A DNA stretch of 64,000 nt from Tetmemena sp. SeJ-2015 (Eukaryota > Ciliophora > Spirotrichea > Sporadotrichida > Oxytrichidae). Each line of letters opens with the position of its first letter. The stretch's first letter is position 1. The stretch is from positions 124,001 to 188,000 of the forward strand of contig JAJKFJ010022734.1 of the NCBI GenBank assembly GCA_027382625.1. Direction: 5' to 3'. This document shows, one piece after another, positions 23,260-35,900 of this stretch. Both the position numbers and the translations under genes were made by a program. Below the pieces are notes generated by a model. That model was not told where the DNA came from. It was given only the letters and a program-made list of their open reading frames with translations, and searched no databases.

Positions 23260-26200
23260 ATGGGGAAATCAAAGAATACTCGGCGTAAAAATAACTTTTC
23301 TAAGATGAGAGGGTAACTGTATAATTATATATATACAGTAAGTTATTTATTTTGGCAACTAAGAAGGTTCACTTCTCACGAAAGCTAGGAAAAGCAAAAC
23401 ATGCATTTTAAATAAATGGATAGATCAAGTCTATAACAAATGATTTAAATAAGCAGCCATTAAATTATTAAAGTCTTTAGGCAGAAATTTAAAGATATTC
23501 CATTTTTTTAAAAATAAAAATAGGATAATTTTATTTAGAAATTTTTTTTATGTGAAATGAAAAAGGGGAATCTCCTAATATCTTTATTTTTAGATTTAAG
23601 GAGTAAAAATAATATCCTTTCAAATAGTTTATCTTAAATAATCACCTTCTTATCCATTTTATCGTGCTTTAATTTTGGTTTTATAAATTTTCATTGAGAA
23701 AGATATTTTTCTCTAATTTTATCAATGAACAACTATATGTTATTAAAACATTGAAATATTGAAGATAACCACTTTTATATTTTTTTAAATAAAGATCAGG
23801 ATAAATACAAGAAATCTTGATCAATTATTTCTTTAAAGATTTTATTCCTACTTTAACTATTTTTATATTTTACTTAACTAGGAAATCAGCAGCCTTAAAG
23901 TTTAAACATTTTTTTATATAAAAATGAGTAAATTCTTTCCTGAGATTTACTTTTGAATAGTTTGGTAACTTAAGATTTCTTTATTAAATGCCAAGATGTT
24001 AATAATTATTAAAGTTCTAACCCCATATTATGCATATTTATTAAGAAAAGAAAGAGAAAAAATCTTTTGTAAGAATATTTTGCAAAATCTCAAAAAAGAG
24101 ACAGATCTGAAACATAAAACCTGCTACTTGTAATTATATAGTAATCTATAGCTAAATAATGGATACGAGATAAATTCTTAGCCAAAAATAAAAAATTCTT
24201 TCTAAAATATTTTGGGTTTCAAATTTAAATTCTATTATAGATGAGAAAATAATAAAAAAGATAATTAATTATGATATTAACTTAAAATGAAAATCGATGC
24301 TGTTTGAGTGTGCCTAAATTGAATATTGTATATACTATTCGATTCAGCATGAAATTCTAAGATCCTTTTGTATCTTTGCAACTTTTTTGTGGGACCGTTT
24401 AGAACAAAGTTCATAAGCAGTACAATTTCCTGAGGACTAAGATTATCAAATTGATGAGAGTGTGCGCATCAAATCTCGCTACTGAGAGTTTCTGAGGCAA
24501 TGACTAAAGAAGAAACTCGTATTACCCTTCAATAAGTTATCGAATAAGCTGCAGATCAGAGGTGAATATGCAATTTTAACTGCCACGAAGTTGCAAGTCC
24601 CCATTTTTATTTTACTCAATTACCGTTTTTTATTTAATTCTCAACTTTATTAAGAATGATTAATGAAGACTTTGAGGAGAAATAAGAGTACTTGGCTCCT
24701 GAATGGATCAATTAAGAAAACGTGTTTAACTAGATTTAAGTCAAGTACAAGATGGAGGAACTCGCCTTTCAAGCCAGACTCATACAAAACATTTCATTCT
24801 TTGTTTTAGTTTCAAACATTAAAGCATTTAATTAAAAATAAATGATCTTAAGACATTTAGTAAGTTTAGAATAGTAAAAGTAGGCTATTTTTATTTTAAG
24901 ACCTTATTTTAAAGATGATATTTTGGGAATATCTTGCTTTATTTCAAAAAATATTAAATCAGAGTTTTATTAGAATTGATAATAAGTTTGCTTCGCGATT
25001 TTTTACTTAAAACTTTTTTTATGTTAGATCTGATTTTTGTGATATCTTTATACTTTATTTATATTACTTTCTATTCACAATAAATATTATTTAAGTTGCA
25101 AGGTTTGCTGTCTGGTTTCGCGGAGATGTAAGTAAAATTTCATAGACTTTAATACCAAATATAGGAAACGGCGATCGAGAGATTGCTCAGCCCTTTTTTA
25201 AATATGGTTTTGGCCTAAGTCATTTACTCATTAATGATTAAAATTAGATGAGATAATTGAGATAATAATAAATTCTCAAATATTGTATTTTACTCCTTAC
25301 TCCCTTCTTTTAGGACTTTAAATGTTTTAATTTCTTTCAACGTTTATTGTAATCTTTTTTATTTTTCAAACTTGCTATTGCTTTTCTATTAAATTCATCT
25401 TAAACTTAGGCAGCAGTCTCTCTTTACAGCTCAAAGATAATATTTCCCTAACTTTGAGGTGTTAAAGCATGTAGAATAGATAAGGCCTAATTTATTTTAA
25501 ATTGATCGTCTAGTTATAAAATAAAAGATCTAAATCAAATAAGTTTTTGAAAAATGTTATCAAAACATAATAAATAAATTAGAGTTGAATTTTATTAATT
25601 TATAAGAAGCATGAGCTTTTATTAAAATAATTCCTCAACTTATTTTCCTCATAATATGTTTAACGAATAATTAAAACTTTAATAAAAAATAAAAATTCAT
25701 TTAAAAAATATTTTACTGGCTGAACTCTAAGAATAACGTCGCCTTGCTGAATATTTTGATTATATTTTTTGTATGTATATTTTTAATAAAAATTAAATTA
25801 ATGCGAATATTTTAGCGCTAGCCCTTGGAACTATTGGAAGCGCGTTCTCAATTTAGGATATTTTAAAAAATTTATTTTAATCTTACATTTAATTAGTGAA
25901 TCGAAGGCTTCATTGGCGAAGTGAAATTGCAAAATGCTTTAGTTTCATATGACGCGTAAGTTATTTGATAAGAAAAACAATATTCTTAATTTTGACATTT
26001 CGCAAAAACTTCATTCCTTTTTCTAACTTGTTACAATATGTTGATTATTTCATTCTTAAAATCTCTTAATTTATTCTAACAGAATAGCTGGACAGGTCTT
26101 GTACCATCTTACCTTTTGCCTAATGACAACCATCGATTGGAAAATCCTTATTTCAACTCATGTAGAATTTATTTAAGATGCTTTCTTTAATAACTTGTTT

Positions 26201-29200
26201 ATGTGGGAATGTGGGTCTTTACTTATTTTATAATAAATAAAAAGTTAATCAAAAAAATTATATTTTTTACTTATTTGAGAATCATTTCCATAATTGGTTT
26301 CGCTAAAGTTCCAAGTGGAGTCTGGGTTGGGTTGTTTGTCTAATTCATGCTCTTTGGGAGAATATTGCAAGTACAAACATAAGCTACAGCAGTCGGTCTA
26401 TTTCTTCTTTGACGAATTTTTAGAGATTATTAAATTCAAAAGCATAATTAAAATTTTAAAAGTGTAAAAATGGGTAAAATTAAATCAATTCATTTTGAGA
26501 TTTTAGTATTTTAATAAATTATAAATATAATATTGAATTTTTTCAAAACTTTAGATGTACTTAAGTGAATATCTCACCCTTTTATTCTAAAATATTGAAT
26601 TTAAAATTATCTTTTAACAACAAAATTTCTGTACTTCATATGTACGAAATCGGCACAGAAAACTTGAAAAGATCCAAAATCAAAATTATATGTTTAGTTT
26701 TAGAATGGAAAAACTTGCGAAAATCCTATAGGGTCAAAATTTGATATTTCAAGTTTTCAAATTCACTAAAATTAAGTATTCAAGTCTAAATTAAGTACCA
26801 TTAAAGTGAGTTGAAAAAGGTAAAGGCCAAATATTAGGGCTATCAAGAGATATCTATGAAATCAAAATGTATATTCTAAATTCATTATCAAGACTATGGA
26901 GTTCAGAGAAACAGTTACACCTCAAAGGCTATTGATATAGCGCAGATCACGAGAGAAATACGCTGCAAATAAATTAGCCATAATAACACCACTGGTGAAT
27001 TCTTAAGCAACATTTTTTAATAAAAAATACCAATTTTGTAGAGCTAAAAATTCTATCTGATATATTCTAACTTATTAATTAGTTAAATTTAAGCAAGAAA
27101 GCTAGCTATTCGATATACTTTAGAATCAAGATCAAGAGAAAGTTCAAATTTAACTTATAGGGGAATAGAATCCATTTATAGAACTCCAATAGGTAAAGAT
27201 AAAGAAGGGGCCGAAAAAATATTAATACTCACAGAAAATTCGCAAGTTATGCACAGAGAAAAAATACTCCTCAAGAACAAGATAATATAAATATTTTTCA
27301 TTCTTAAAGATGCAGACAATACTTTTCGCTCAAATGCGCATGACCTTCGGACTCCTCTGAACTCGCTCTCGGCCTCGAATTAAGCGCTAGTGAACATGAG
27401 TAAAAATTACTCTAAGTACGAAGACGGTTCCAAAATATTAATACAGCAGCAGGAAAGCATAAAGTTTTTGCAAAACATGGTGGAGGATGTGATGGATTTG
27501 AGCTTGCTTCAGTTTAATCGTTTGAGTCTGAAGAACTCTTGGTTCAGCCCTTTGGACTTGGCAAACGAAGTCTTTTAAATGCTTCAATTTCAGGCTTCTT
27601 AAAAGAACGTGAAGTTCATTTTGGAGAGTGACTAACTGAGGGAGATGCAAGAACAGAAGTGGAAAACTGATGAGCGAAAGATTTCAGACAAGAATATGAA
27701 CTTTGCAGAAAGCAATTCGGGAACTGAAAGAGAATAGATTGGAGACCAACTAAAAGATTTACCTAAAGAAATATAAATATGGTCAGACAAGAAGAGAATA
27801 AAGCAGGTTTCTATTTAATTTATTTAGGTGTTGCTCAACCTGATTGAATAAAATTAATAAAAAATAACAAATTTTTTTTTTCCTTATAAAATTTTAATTT
27901 CAATAAAAATGTCTTAGATTTTTCCACTAAATTTATTAGATAAATAAATTAATTATCTTCATCAAATGAAATAAAATTGACTTAAGATAACTCTATGGAT
28001 AAATAATTGAATTTTAATATTAAGTAACTGCAATATGATATAGATTTAGTAAAATTATATTATAGAAATGTATATTGATCTTTTTAAACACAAAGATGTC
28101 TCATATACTGGCTATTATTTTGATATTTCTCTTGAAAGGCCTATTTCATTGTATATAATCTTAGGTTTTCTGGTATATATTTCCTTGAAATGAAATGAGA
28201 ATATATTTCATTTTCAGTTTTACCTCTCTATAATTGTTAATAATTTAATAAGGTAACTAAACAGAAGAAAGAGCCCATTTTTAAATAGTGTTAATTCATA
28301 AAATCTTTGCCTAAGAGAAACTTTCATTCTTTTTATGAGGGCTATTCTAAGAAGAAAAAAATCTTATTAAAATTGAAAAAAGTTAGGGAATCTAAGTAGG
28401 TTAAGCTTTTAATAATCCCCGACTTAATGATAATGAGAAAAAGGGTTTACTTACTTATTCTTTTTCAAGATATATTACTATGATTTTTCGCTTCTCAATT
28501 CGAAGATGTTTTCACAGTCATTTTTCTATTTTGTTCTTATTTAATAAATTGCAATTTACTAAGATGAAATACTATTAGCTCACTGTTTTCATTTATCAAT
28601 CCTGATTTAAATTTCTTTATTAAGTTAAATTATTTTCCTTTATATTTTACAGGAAATTAAGCAAACTTAAGCTTTTGTCATATAAACTTATGAGAAAAGC
28701 TCTTTTAAAAATCTTTTTTTTATCTCTTTTAAATTTTGCTTTTCTATTTTGTGGTTTAGATTATTCTAGAATGGAGTTTTAGGCGAGTGAATTAAAGGAC
28801 ATTATTTTAATTCAGATGTAAAATTTTATCAATATATTTTTTACCTGATAAGTAATGCCCTTAAATTCACGAAAAATGGAACTGTGAAGGTCAATATAAA
28901 GCTGGAAGATGAGAATAGGAGCGAGTCTGTATAATTAGAAGAAAAAGAATAATTTTTGGAGTCTTCTTAAGATGAGGAGGAAATTAATTAAGGAGCTTAA
29001 AAAGATGCGGGCAGCTTCTCACTTTTTAAAAAGTCTGAATCTTAAAAGAAGGAAAGAATTCTGAGAGTCTCAGTTTAGGATTCTGGCATTTACCAAAATA
29101 AGGGGAAAAATTTTATTAAAAGTTAATCTTTATTTTCTGAATTGGTATAAGCCAATAAGACTTAGAGAATTTGTTCCGCGTTTTTGGCAAACTTCCATCG

Positions 29201-31379
29201 AGTGCACACATGAATAAGTAAGGGATTGGCCTTGGTTTGACAATTTGCAAGAAGATAACTGAATTTATGGGTGGAGGCATAGATGTGATGTCTAAGGAAT
29301 AGGAGGGTACAAAGTTCGATTTTTACGTGAGCATTAGCAAGATAAGAATTTTGGATGAACAGGTAGCAATAGCTCAAAGTTTTTTGAAAAACGAGACACC
29401 AGGTCCTTTCGTTAGCAAGAGAGGGTTTCTTCTTGGTGCTAATAGCTAATTTTCATTTAGCGGGAACTTGAAGTCCCCATTTTATCTACAAAAGAAAATT
29501 ACTTTGATATTATGAGTAGTTGCTTTTATCTTGAGCACTAAAGATCAAACAGCATTTCTGAAGGCAGGCCTCAACTTGACTTCATTTATATGAGCGACGA
29601 CTATAACTTCATTTTTGACTCAATGAAGAAATAGAAAGAAAAGCAAACAGGCTTGGCAGGTTCACCTGGCAAAAATTCAGATCAAAGAGATAAGAATAAG
29701 AAAACAAAGAGGAAGTCTGTATTTAGTTCTAATTTCAATATACCTAGGTTAAATTCGTGCTTTATGTTTAGATTTTAGAAAGGTTAAAGAGTCATTAAAA
29801 GCCTTTGAGAATCCTAATTGTAGATGATTCTCCATTTAATATTATGGCTCTTGACTTATTGCTAAAGCAGGCTTAACAATAATTGCAGTTACCTCCTCCT
29901 ATTATAGACACTGTAAGTTAATGTTATATGTATTTAAGAATCAAGAAGAATAAAAAACCCTAAGAATATAAAAGCAAATGACACCATGAGAAAATAGTAC
30001 TTTAATTCACGGCTGTACTTAAATCAGTTGCAAGCCTTTTCTACTAGTATATAGAAGTAAAAAGGAGAAAATCGACTTAAGTTAACTGAATTTCCCAACA
30101 GCTCTCTCTTTAAATCTCTTCCATTTGCTGGACAAGGCTAAGCTGAAAAAGCTTATTTTAATTATTTATACTTAGAGATGGTAATAATTGCCAATACAAT
30201 AAAGCATAACTTGGAGACTCCTCTGCGCTAGGTTTTATTAAGAAATAGCATTATGCAAAAATTGGTCAGATACAAACCCTAACTAGTTAAGGCAGCACGG
30301 TTCTCTTTCATCTGGCTCGGTACCTATATTGATTTAACCTCTATCATTTTTGATGCCCCTCTAATCAGATGAGGGGCCCTTATCTATTGAATATGAGAAA
30401 CCATTTAAAACTTAAAACTGTCCACAAACCTCTTCGAGGATCACCATAATCCACAAATTTTCTATCTATTCAGAATACAGCATGGAGTACCAAAATGGAA
30501 ACCTTTTAGAGGAGTTCCTGCTCACGAGACGTAAACATATAGCTTGCAAATATCTTCTTTTCTCAGAAGAGAATTTTATGAAATGTTATCGTAATATATT
30601 TAAATTTTCTATTGAGAAATAAAATTTGATATGAATAATTAATCTAGGCTTCAAATGGACTCGAGGGGCTAGAAAAGCTAAAATAGAACAATAATTCAAC
30701 TACGAGAAGCATAAGTAAGATGCTTAGGAAATAATTGTCCATTCTGAAAATTCAGTCCTTGACACTACTACCTACTAAACCGTTAAGGAAAATAAGAGGA
30801 CAAAATAACAGCAGCCAATCAGGAGAAATAGTTCCAGCAGCTACATTAATTTAATACTAGATGAGCCAGAGCCCTTGGTTAAAATAAAGAGTGACATTCA
30901 TGGAGTTAAAACAAAAGCCAAATAAGTAATATAGAAGCAATTTGGAAGAGATGAAATAACCTGAAAAGAAGCCTCTTATTGAGAAATTTGATTTCGTTTT
31001 CGTGGACTAAGACATGCCTTGCCTGAACGGAATTGAGATGATGAAACAGGTTTTGAAGGACTCTGAGCTTGAGAAAAATCTTTAATAGAACGTTACTAAG
31101 TATATACTTTTTAATTTTATGAAGAAGTAGATCTATTTTATTTTTGAGTACTTTGCACTGCCTATGATAAAGAATCATATATGAGAAATCTAATGTAAAT
31201 AGACTGTGGTGAATCAGAGAGCTAAAGCAGTCACTCATCTCAAATTGAAGATGTCTTGAAGAAACAGGGCTTCAACGGAGGATTTTGTAAGTTAATTTTA
31301 ATGAATGAGCCTTTGTTTAGTGGAAAAGCCTATAGATATAAACAAGCTACAAGCTCTCATCACTATGTATAAATAATGA
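23260..31379 (+). CDS. Hybrid histidine kinase HK-C
   Basis: Start chosen at MGKSKNTRRKNNF (23,260), in frame with the conserved QLRRF block; Gly2 followed by Lys/Ser suggests possible N-myristoylation. Parts: RMINEDFEEKQEYLAPEW...LIQNISFFV about 24,653-24,815; membrane blocks 25,110-25,230, 25,715-25,765, 25,800-25,860, 25,900-25,970, 26,090-26,165 and 26,275-26,430; a degenerate PAS-like region (26,715-27,000, lacking the NRLPQG core); H-box region 27,310-27,400 and VEDVMDLSLLQFNRLSL 27,480-27,530; HATPase from about 28,850, with G2 box near 29,220; receiver LRILIVDDSPFN near 29,800, DQDMPCLNG near 31,005, VEKPID near 31,320; TGA 31,377-31,379. IESs at 27,805, 27,838, 29,088 and 31,106; GT-AG introns 29,913-30,647 and 31,287-31,320. 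Confidence 0.75.
24239..24645 (-). mobile_element. 0.4-kb TIR repeat, copy 2 (inside HK-C, inverted)
   Basis: Reverse complement of the 11,495-11,901 repeat: its right end, inverted, reads GTTGAGAATTAAAT, and the left end GATGAG follows TATA. Internal identity to copy 1 includes an AGAATTTCATGMTGAAT block near 24,345. It lies between two N-terminal HK-C coding blocks. Confidence 0.6.
27805..27829. other. IES (or 21-nt intron) in HK-C, pointer AGGT
   Basis: AGGT at 27,805-27,808 and 27,826-27,829; removal of 21 bp joins KQ to VLLNL. GT and AG ends also fit a tiny intron, but sister copy HK-B lacks the GT. Confidence 0.65.
27838..28849. other. 1-kb IES in HK-C, pointer ACCTGAT
   Basis: ACCTGAT at 27,838-27,844 and 28,843-28,849. 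Removing 1,005 bp restores LLNLISNALKFTKNG, the HATPase N-box. The interior is AT-rich with no coding. Confidence 0.85.
29088..29148. other. IES in HK-C HATPase, pointer AT
   Basis: Removal of 59 bp joins DSGI to SQQDLENLF. The pointer is only AT here, whereas HK-A has GGCAT and HK-D has ATT at the same site. Confidence 0.7.
29913..30647 (+). other. Enlarged 735-nt intron of HK-C with hairpins
   Basis: GTAAG donor after IIDT and TAG acceptor before ASNGLEG. The matching introns are 37 nt in HK-D, 37 nt in HK-A and 32 nt in HK-E. The interior about 30,180-30,500 is less AT-rich and contains a 7-bp GC stem (GCCCCTC...GAGGGGC, about 30,355-30,380) and a CCTCTTCGAGG hairpin (about 30,431). No known RNA family or ORF was recognised. 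Confidence 0.5.
31106..31154. other. IES in HK-C receiver, pointer ACTTT
   Basis: ACTTT at 31,106-31,110 and 31,150-31,154. Removing 44 bp restores TKYILCTAYDKESYM. Confidence 0.85.
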
Positions 31380-32905
31380 TAGCAATTTAATTAAGCTGTG
31401 CATTTTTAACATAATAGTTTAGAAGCAGTTGAATTAATATGGAAGTTTGATTTTCAAATATAGCCATTTTTGTTAAAAAGTCTTTAATTGAAATGAATCT
31501 TTATTATATTTAATATGATTTATTAAACTTTAATAACATTTTAAGATTAGTTTGTTTAGATATTTTTAATTTTAGCATAAATCTTATATTTTTAAAAGAC
31601 TTTTAATTTTTATAAAAAACTCTAAATTATCTTTCTTTTATAAATTAATCCTTATAAGTTAAATATAATAATTAGAGTAAAAAGAAAATTTTGTAGAAAT
31701 TTTGTATTGAAATTTATTTATAATTTTTTCCTCCATTCTTTAAATTTAAGTAATAATGCAGATTTAATAAATAAAAATATATAAAAATAGTAGGTACAAA
31801 CTTCAAAAATTTGTTTGATTTTTTTAATCTATTTATAGAAGTGAGAATCAAAGCCCATCATATATTAAGAAATTGAATATGTTGTGAGCATAAGTATCCA
31901 AGTGCTTTAAGGAATCAGCAAAGACTAAGGCCTAGAAACATTTGTCTTTATCCTAGCTTTATCAACTAGTGAAGGAGTGCTCTCCTATAGAAGCCCAGAG
32001 AGAGAGAGAGAGAGAGATATAGATAGATTTAATTAATCTTTATCTTTTCTTATACCTTTTGAAATTAAAAAGAATAGTTTATCACAAAAGAGCAATTTAA
32101 AAATGAAATTTATTAATGATTGATAAATAAATCCTGGCCTTGATTATAATGATTTGTCTTGGTAGTAGTATTTTCAATGATTGACATTATATATGCTTAT
32201 TTTCTTTCATAACAATTGGTCCGTGCTCGTTAAATTCTTCGCCGCAAGTAATCATAATATGCTTTTGAATTTATTATATTTTATGATTGATTTAAATAGC
32301 ATTAAATTAGTTGCATAAGCTTTTTTAATATTTCGAATGCCTCCAATCTAAGAAGGCTTGCCATTAAGTAATTCAAAAAATAAAATTTAATTTTTTCTTA
32401 AACTTCTCCAAATCTTTTCTCTACAGCAAGATCTGAGTGCAAAATCTTCTTGTTTTAAAAATAGATTCTTAATTTTTATTATTTCTATAATAACTGTAAA
32501 ATGAGGTCTGTCTTGCTTTATTGGAATTTTTATCAATATATTTAATTGGATGGGGCTCTATCAAATAAATATTATAAACTAAAACTCAAAATAAACTAAC
32601 TGTGACCATTAAATCCATTTTACTTATTTATATTTACTTTATTTTCTATTAAATTCGTAGTTATATAATTAAATAACATTTATAAAGGGCATAAATATTC
32701 CACCTAATGATCTAACTGCTGCTTATTTCAACAAAAAGAATTATATTTAAATTTGTTGCTAATCATGCTCAAGGACATATACTAAATATTCTCACTAAAT
32801 TATAAAGAATTTTAATAAAATCGCTTTAAATAAAAAAAGGATACTAATACTTTAAAGGATTATTTATCTTTTTAATTTAACACTAAAGACTAAAGTAAAA
32901 GAAGT
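31380..32905. other. AT-rich spacer between HK-C and HK-D
   Basis: No conserved coding found. Contains a GA dinucleotide run near 31,998-32,018. Promoter elements of HK-D cannot be pinpointed. Confidence 0.6.
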
Positions 32906-35900
32906 TAATGATTCGACAAAGAGCTCTAAACGCAAAAATAACTTTTTATGAACAAGAGGGAAATTTTAAATATATTTAAGTGATAAATGTATATTATTTT
33001 GGGCAACTAAGAAGGTTCTCCAGTTAGGAAAGTGAGGAAAGGCAAAATACAACTTATAAAGAAATGGATGAATCAAGTTTTGATCAAATGATTCAATTTA
33101 AGACCTTAAAATTTTTTAAGAAAATAAAATCATTTAGAGTTAAGTTTTGTATTTTTATCAGAAAATTATATTCTAATTCTATTTTCATTCTATCAAGCAT
33201 AGAATCTAGAGTAACTTTTATAATTAGAGTTTTTCTAAGTCTATTATATCTCGATCAATTTTTTTTTAGGCTTTTAATTCCTTTTTTTTAAGTTTTCTTT
33301 GTTACATTATAACTTTGGTGAAAACAAATTTCGCAATAGAGATTGAATAAATTTATCAGAAAATCCTTGTTAAGATAGTACTGCCTACATTAAAATTTTT
33401 AAATTTTTAAATTTTCCCAATTTTCCCTTTAATTTTCTTAAAAATTTTAATGGAAGTTGAAAAAATAATTTTAAATTTTTGCAAAAAAATTTAAGAATCT
33501 TTTTTTAAAAATAAAATTTATAAAAAAATTCTTCTTAAAATAAACTTTTTAGAAATTTTTTAAAAAAAAGAAAGATTTTCATTAATGAATCTATTGAGAA
33601 ACTATAAAATTTTTAGGTTTTTTAAAATAGATTTACTTAAAAAATTTTAAAATTATTATTGATAGAAATTTAAAGAAATTTTAAAAAATTTAATTTTGAA
33701 GATTTAATTTTATTGAAGTGAAAATGTTAAAAGGATCGGGAATTTCCCTCCCGGAATCTATTAAAAAACTTTTTAACGATTAATTTCAAGCCTACTTGCT
33801 TTTCAAGCCAGTTTTTAAAAATTTTCATCATCTTTTTACTTTCTTTTTTAACAAATATAAATTAGTTTGGTAAAAAGTTATTAAGGTTAAATATGCGAGA
33901 AATCTTTTTATACCTGAGACTTTAACTTATTTTTCTTTTAGTCTAATCATTGAAATAAGACAAAGATGTTTATCATCATATTCCATAGTCCATAGTAAGA
34001 ATTAATTGTAAATTTAGTTTCAAAAAATATGGAAGTCGCCAACTCAAATGCTGAAAACTTCAAGCTCATATAAAAATCATGCAACTCAGAATCAACTTTT
34101 CTTGAAAGTATTTCAATCAAAATCACATCATTAACAATAGAGAATCATTTTCACACAAATCAAAGTTGTTGAAGATAATCAACTTCTTTAAACTATAAAA
34201 TTTTAAAATCCCTACTCCATATTCGAAAATACAATATCTAAAAGATTTTTTTTTGTTTTTAAAAACTTTAAGTTTTTCTCAATAAAAAATTGGCTTTATT
34301 TAAAAAAAAAGTAATAGTTTTTGATTTATAAATCCATTTATTATGAAAGGTGTTTCGACATACTATAATCTTTTTTTTCATATTTAAATTTGAAATTTAA
34401 TCTTTGATATCTTAGTTTAAAGATTTCCTCTCTGGTACCGAGGAGATGTAAGTTTTCTGCTCACTCTTTAATCTATTATATAGGAAATTTCTATCGAGAG
34501 ATTGCTCAGCCCTTTCTCAATCTCATTTTGGCCTAACTTATTTACTCAAATTATAAAACTATTTTTTAAATGATGGTATTTTTTAAAAAAAAAAAATCAT
34601 AAATTTTAAATTTTGCAAAATTAATTTAATACAAAGAATAAAATTTTTTTAAATTTTAATTATATTTCGGAAAGATAATAATTTTTTCTGGAAATTAAAA
34701 ACACTTTATTCTAAAAAAATTATTTAAGCATATTTCACTTTTATTTAAAATATTCCTCAAAGATTTGCATATATTATAATCTAAGATTTTCTTTGACTAT
34801 TACTTTGTTAAATAAATAATTTTAAATCAGAAAGACACATATTTTAATTGAACATATTTACTGGTTAAATTCTAAGAACAACTTCGTAATGGTGAATTTA
34901 ATTTATTAAAAATTAATTAATAATTTTCAAAGTTTTAAATAAAATGTAAAAAAATTTTTTAAAAACTTTGAAAAAACAAAAAAGTTATGTTTTAAAAAAA
35001 TTGATAATGAAAAGTAAATAAGTGAGGAGAAAAAAAACTTATTGATTTTTAAAAATAAAATTGAATGTTTTAGCTCTAGTGCTAGGCACATTGGGATGCA
35101 TGATCTCTATTCATTATATAAAATTATCAAATTAAACAAATTTCGATTTAATTATTACTGAATTGAAGGCTTCGTCGGAGAAATAAGAATGCAATAGAGA
35201 TACATTCATTATGACGCGTAAGTTATTTTTTCCGAAAAAAGAAATGAAAATCATAATTACGATCACTCTCCCAAATAGCTTTCGAGTAGCTAGAAACTTT
35301 AAGCTTCATACTCAAAATATAAATTGTATATAGAGCTATTGGGCAGGTCTTATATCATCTGGTCTTTTGTCTCTTGGTAACTCTAGACTGGAAAGTACTC
35401 CTAGCAACTCATGTATATAACAACATCTAATGACATTTTTACTTTTTAGATTGGAGTATGGACCTTCACTTATTAAAAGGATTAAAAAATTTATAAAGCT
35501 GAAACTTATTTGCGGATAATTTGGATAATTGGCCTTGAAAAGCTTCCAAACGGGGTCTGGATCGGTTTACTTGTCTAGTTCATGTTTTTTGGGAGAATAT
35601 TGCAGTACAAACACAAGCTGTAGCAATCTGTCTATTTTTTCTTTGACGAATTCCTTGAGATTTATTTAAAAGTTTGTATTTAATTATTCACAGTCACTAA
35701 ATTAATAATGAGCTTAAATTAAAGATATAAATAAGAATTTAAATTTATTTTATAATTTATGGATAAACCCTTTCTCGACACCTCCATCAGTAATTTTAGC
35801 CGCAACAAAATAATTATGAATAAAATTTTCTATACTTATCTTAAAGAAAGATTATACTATGGATTTAATTATATTGATAACTTCATTTAATACTATAACT

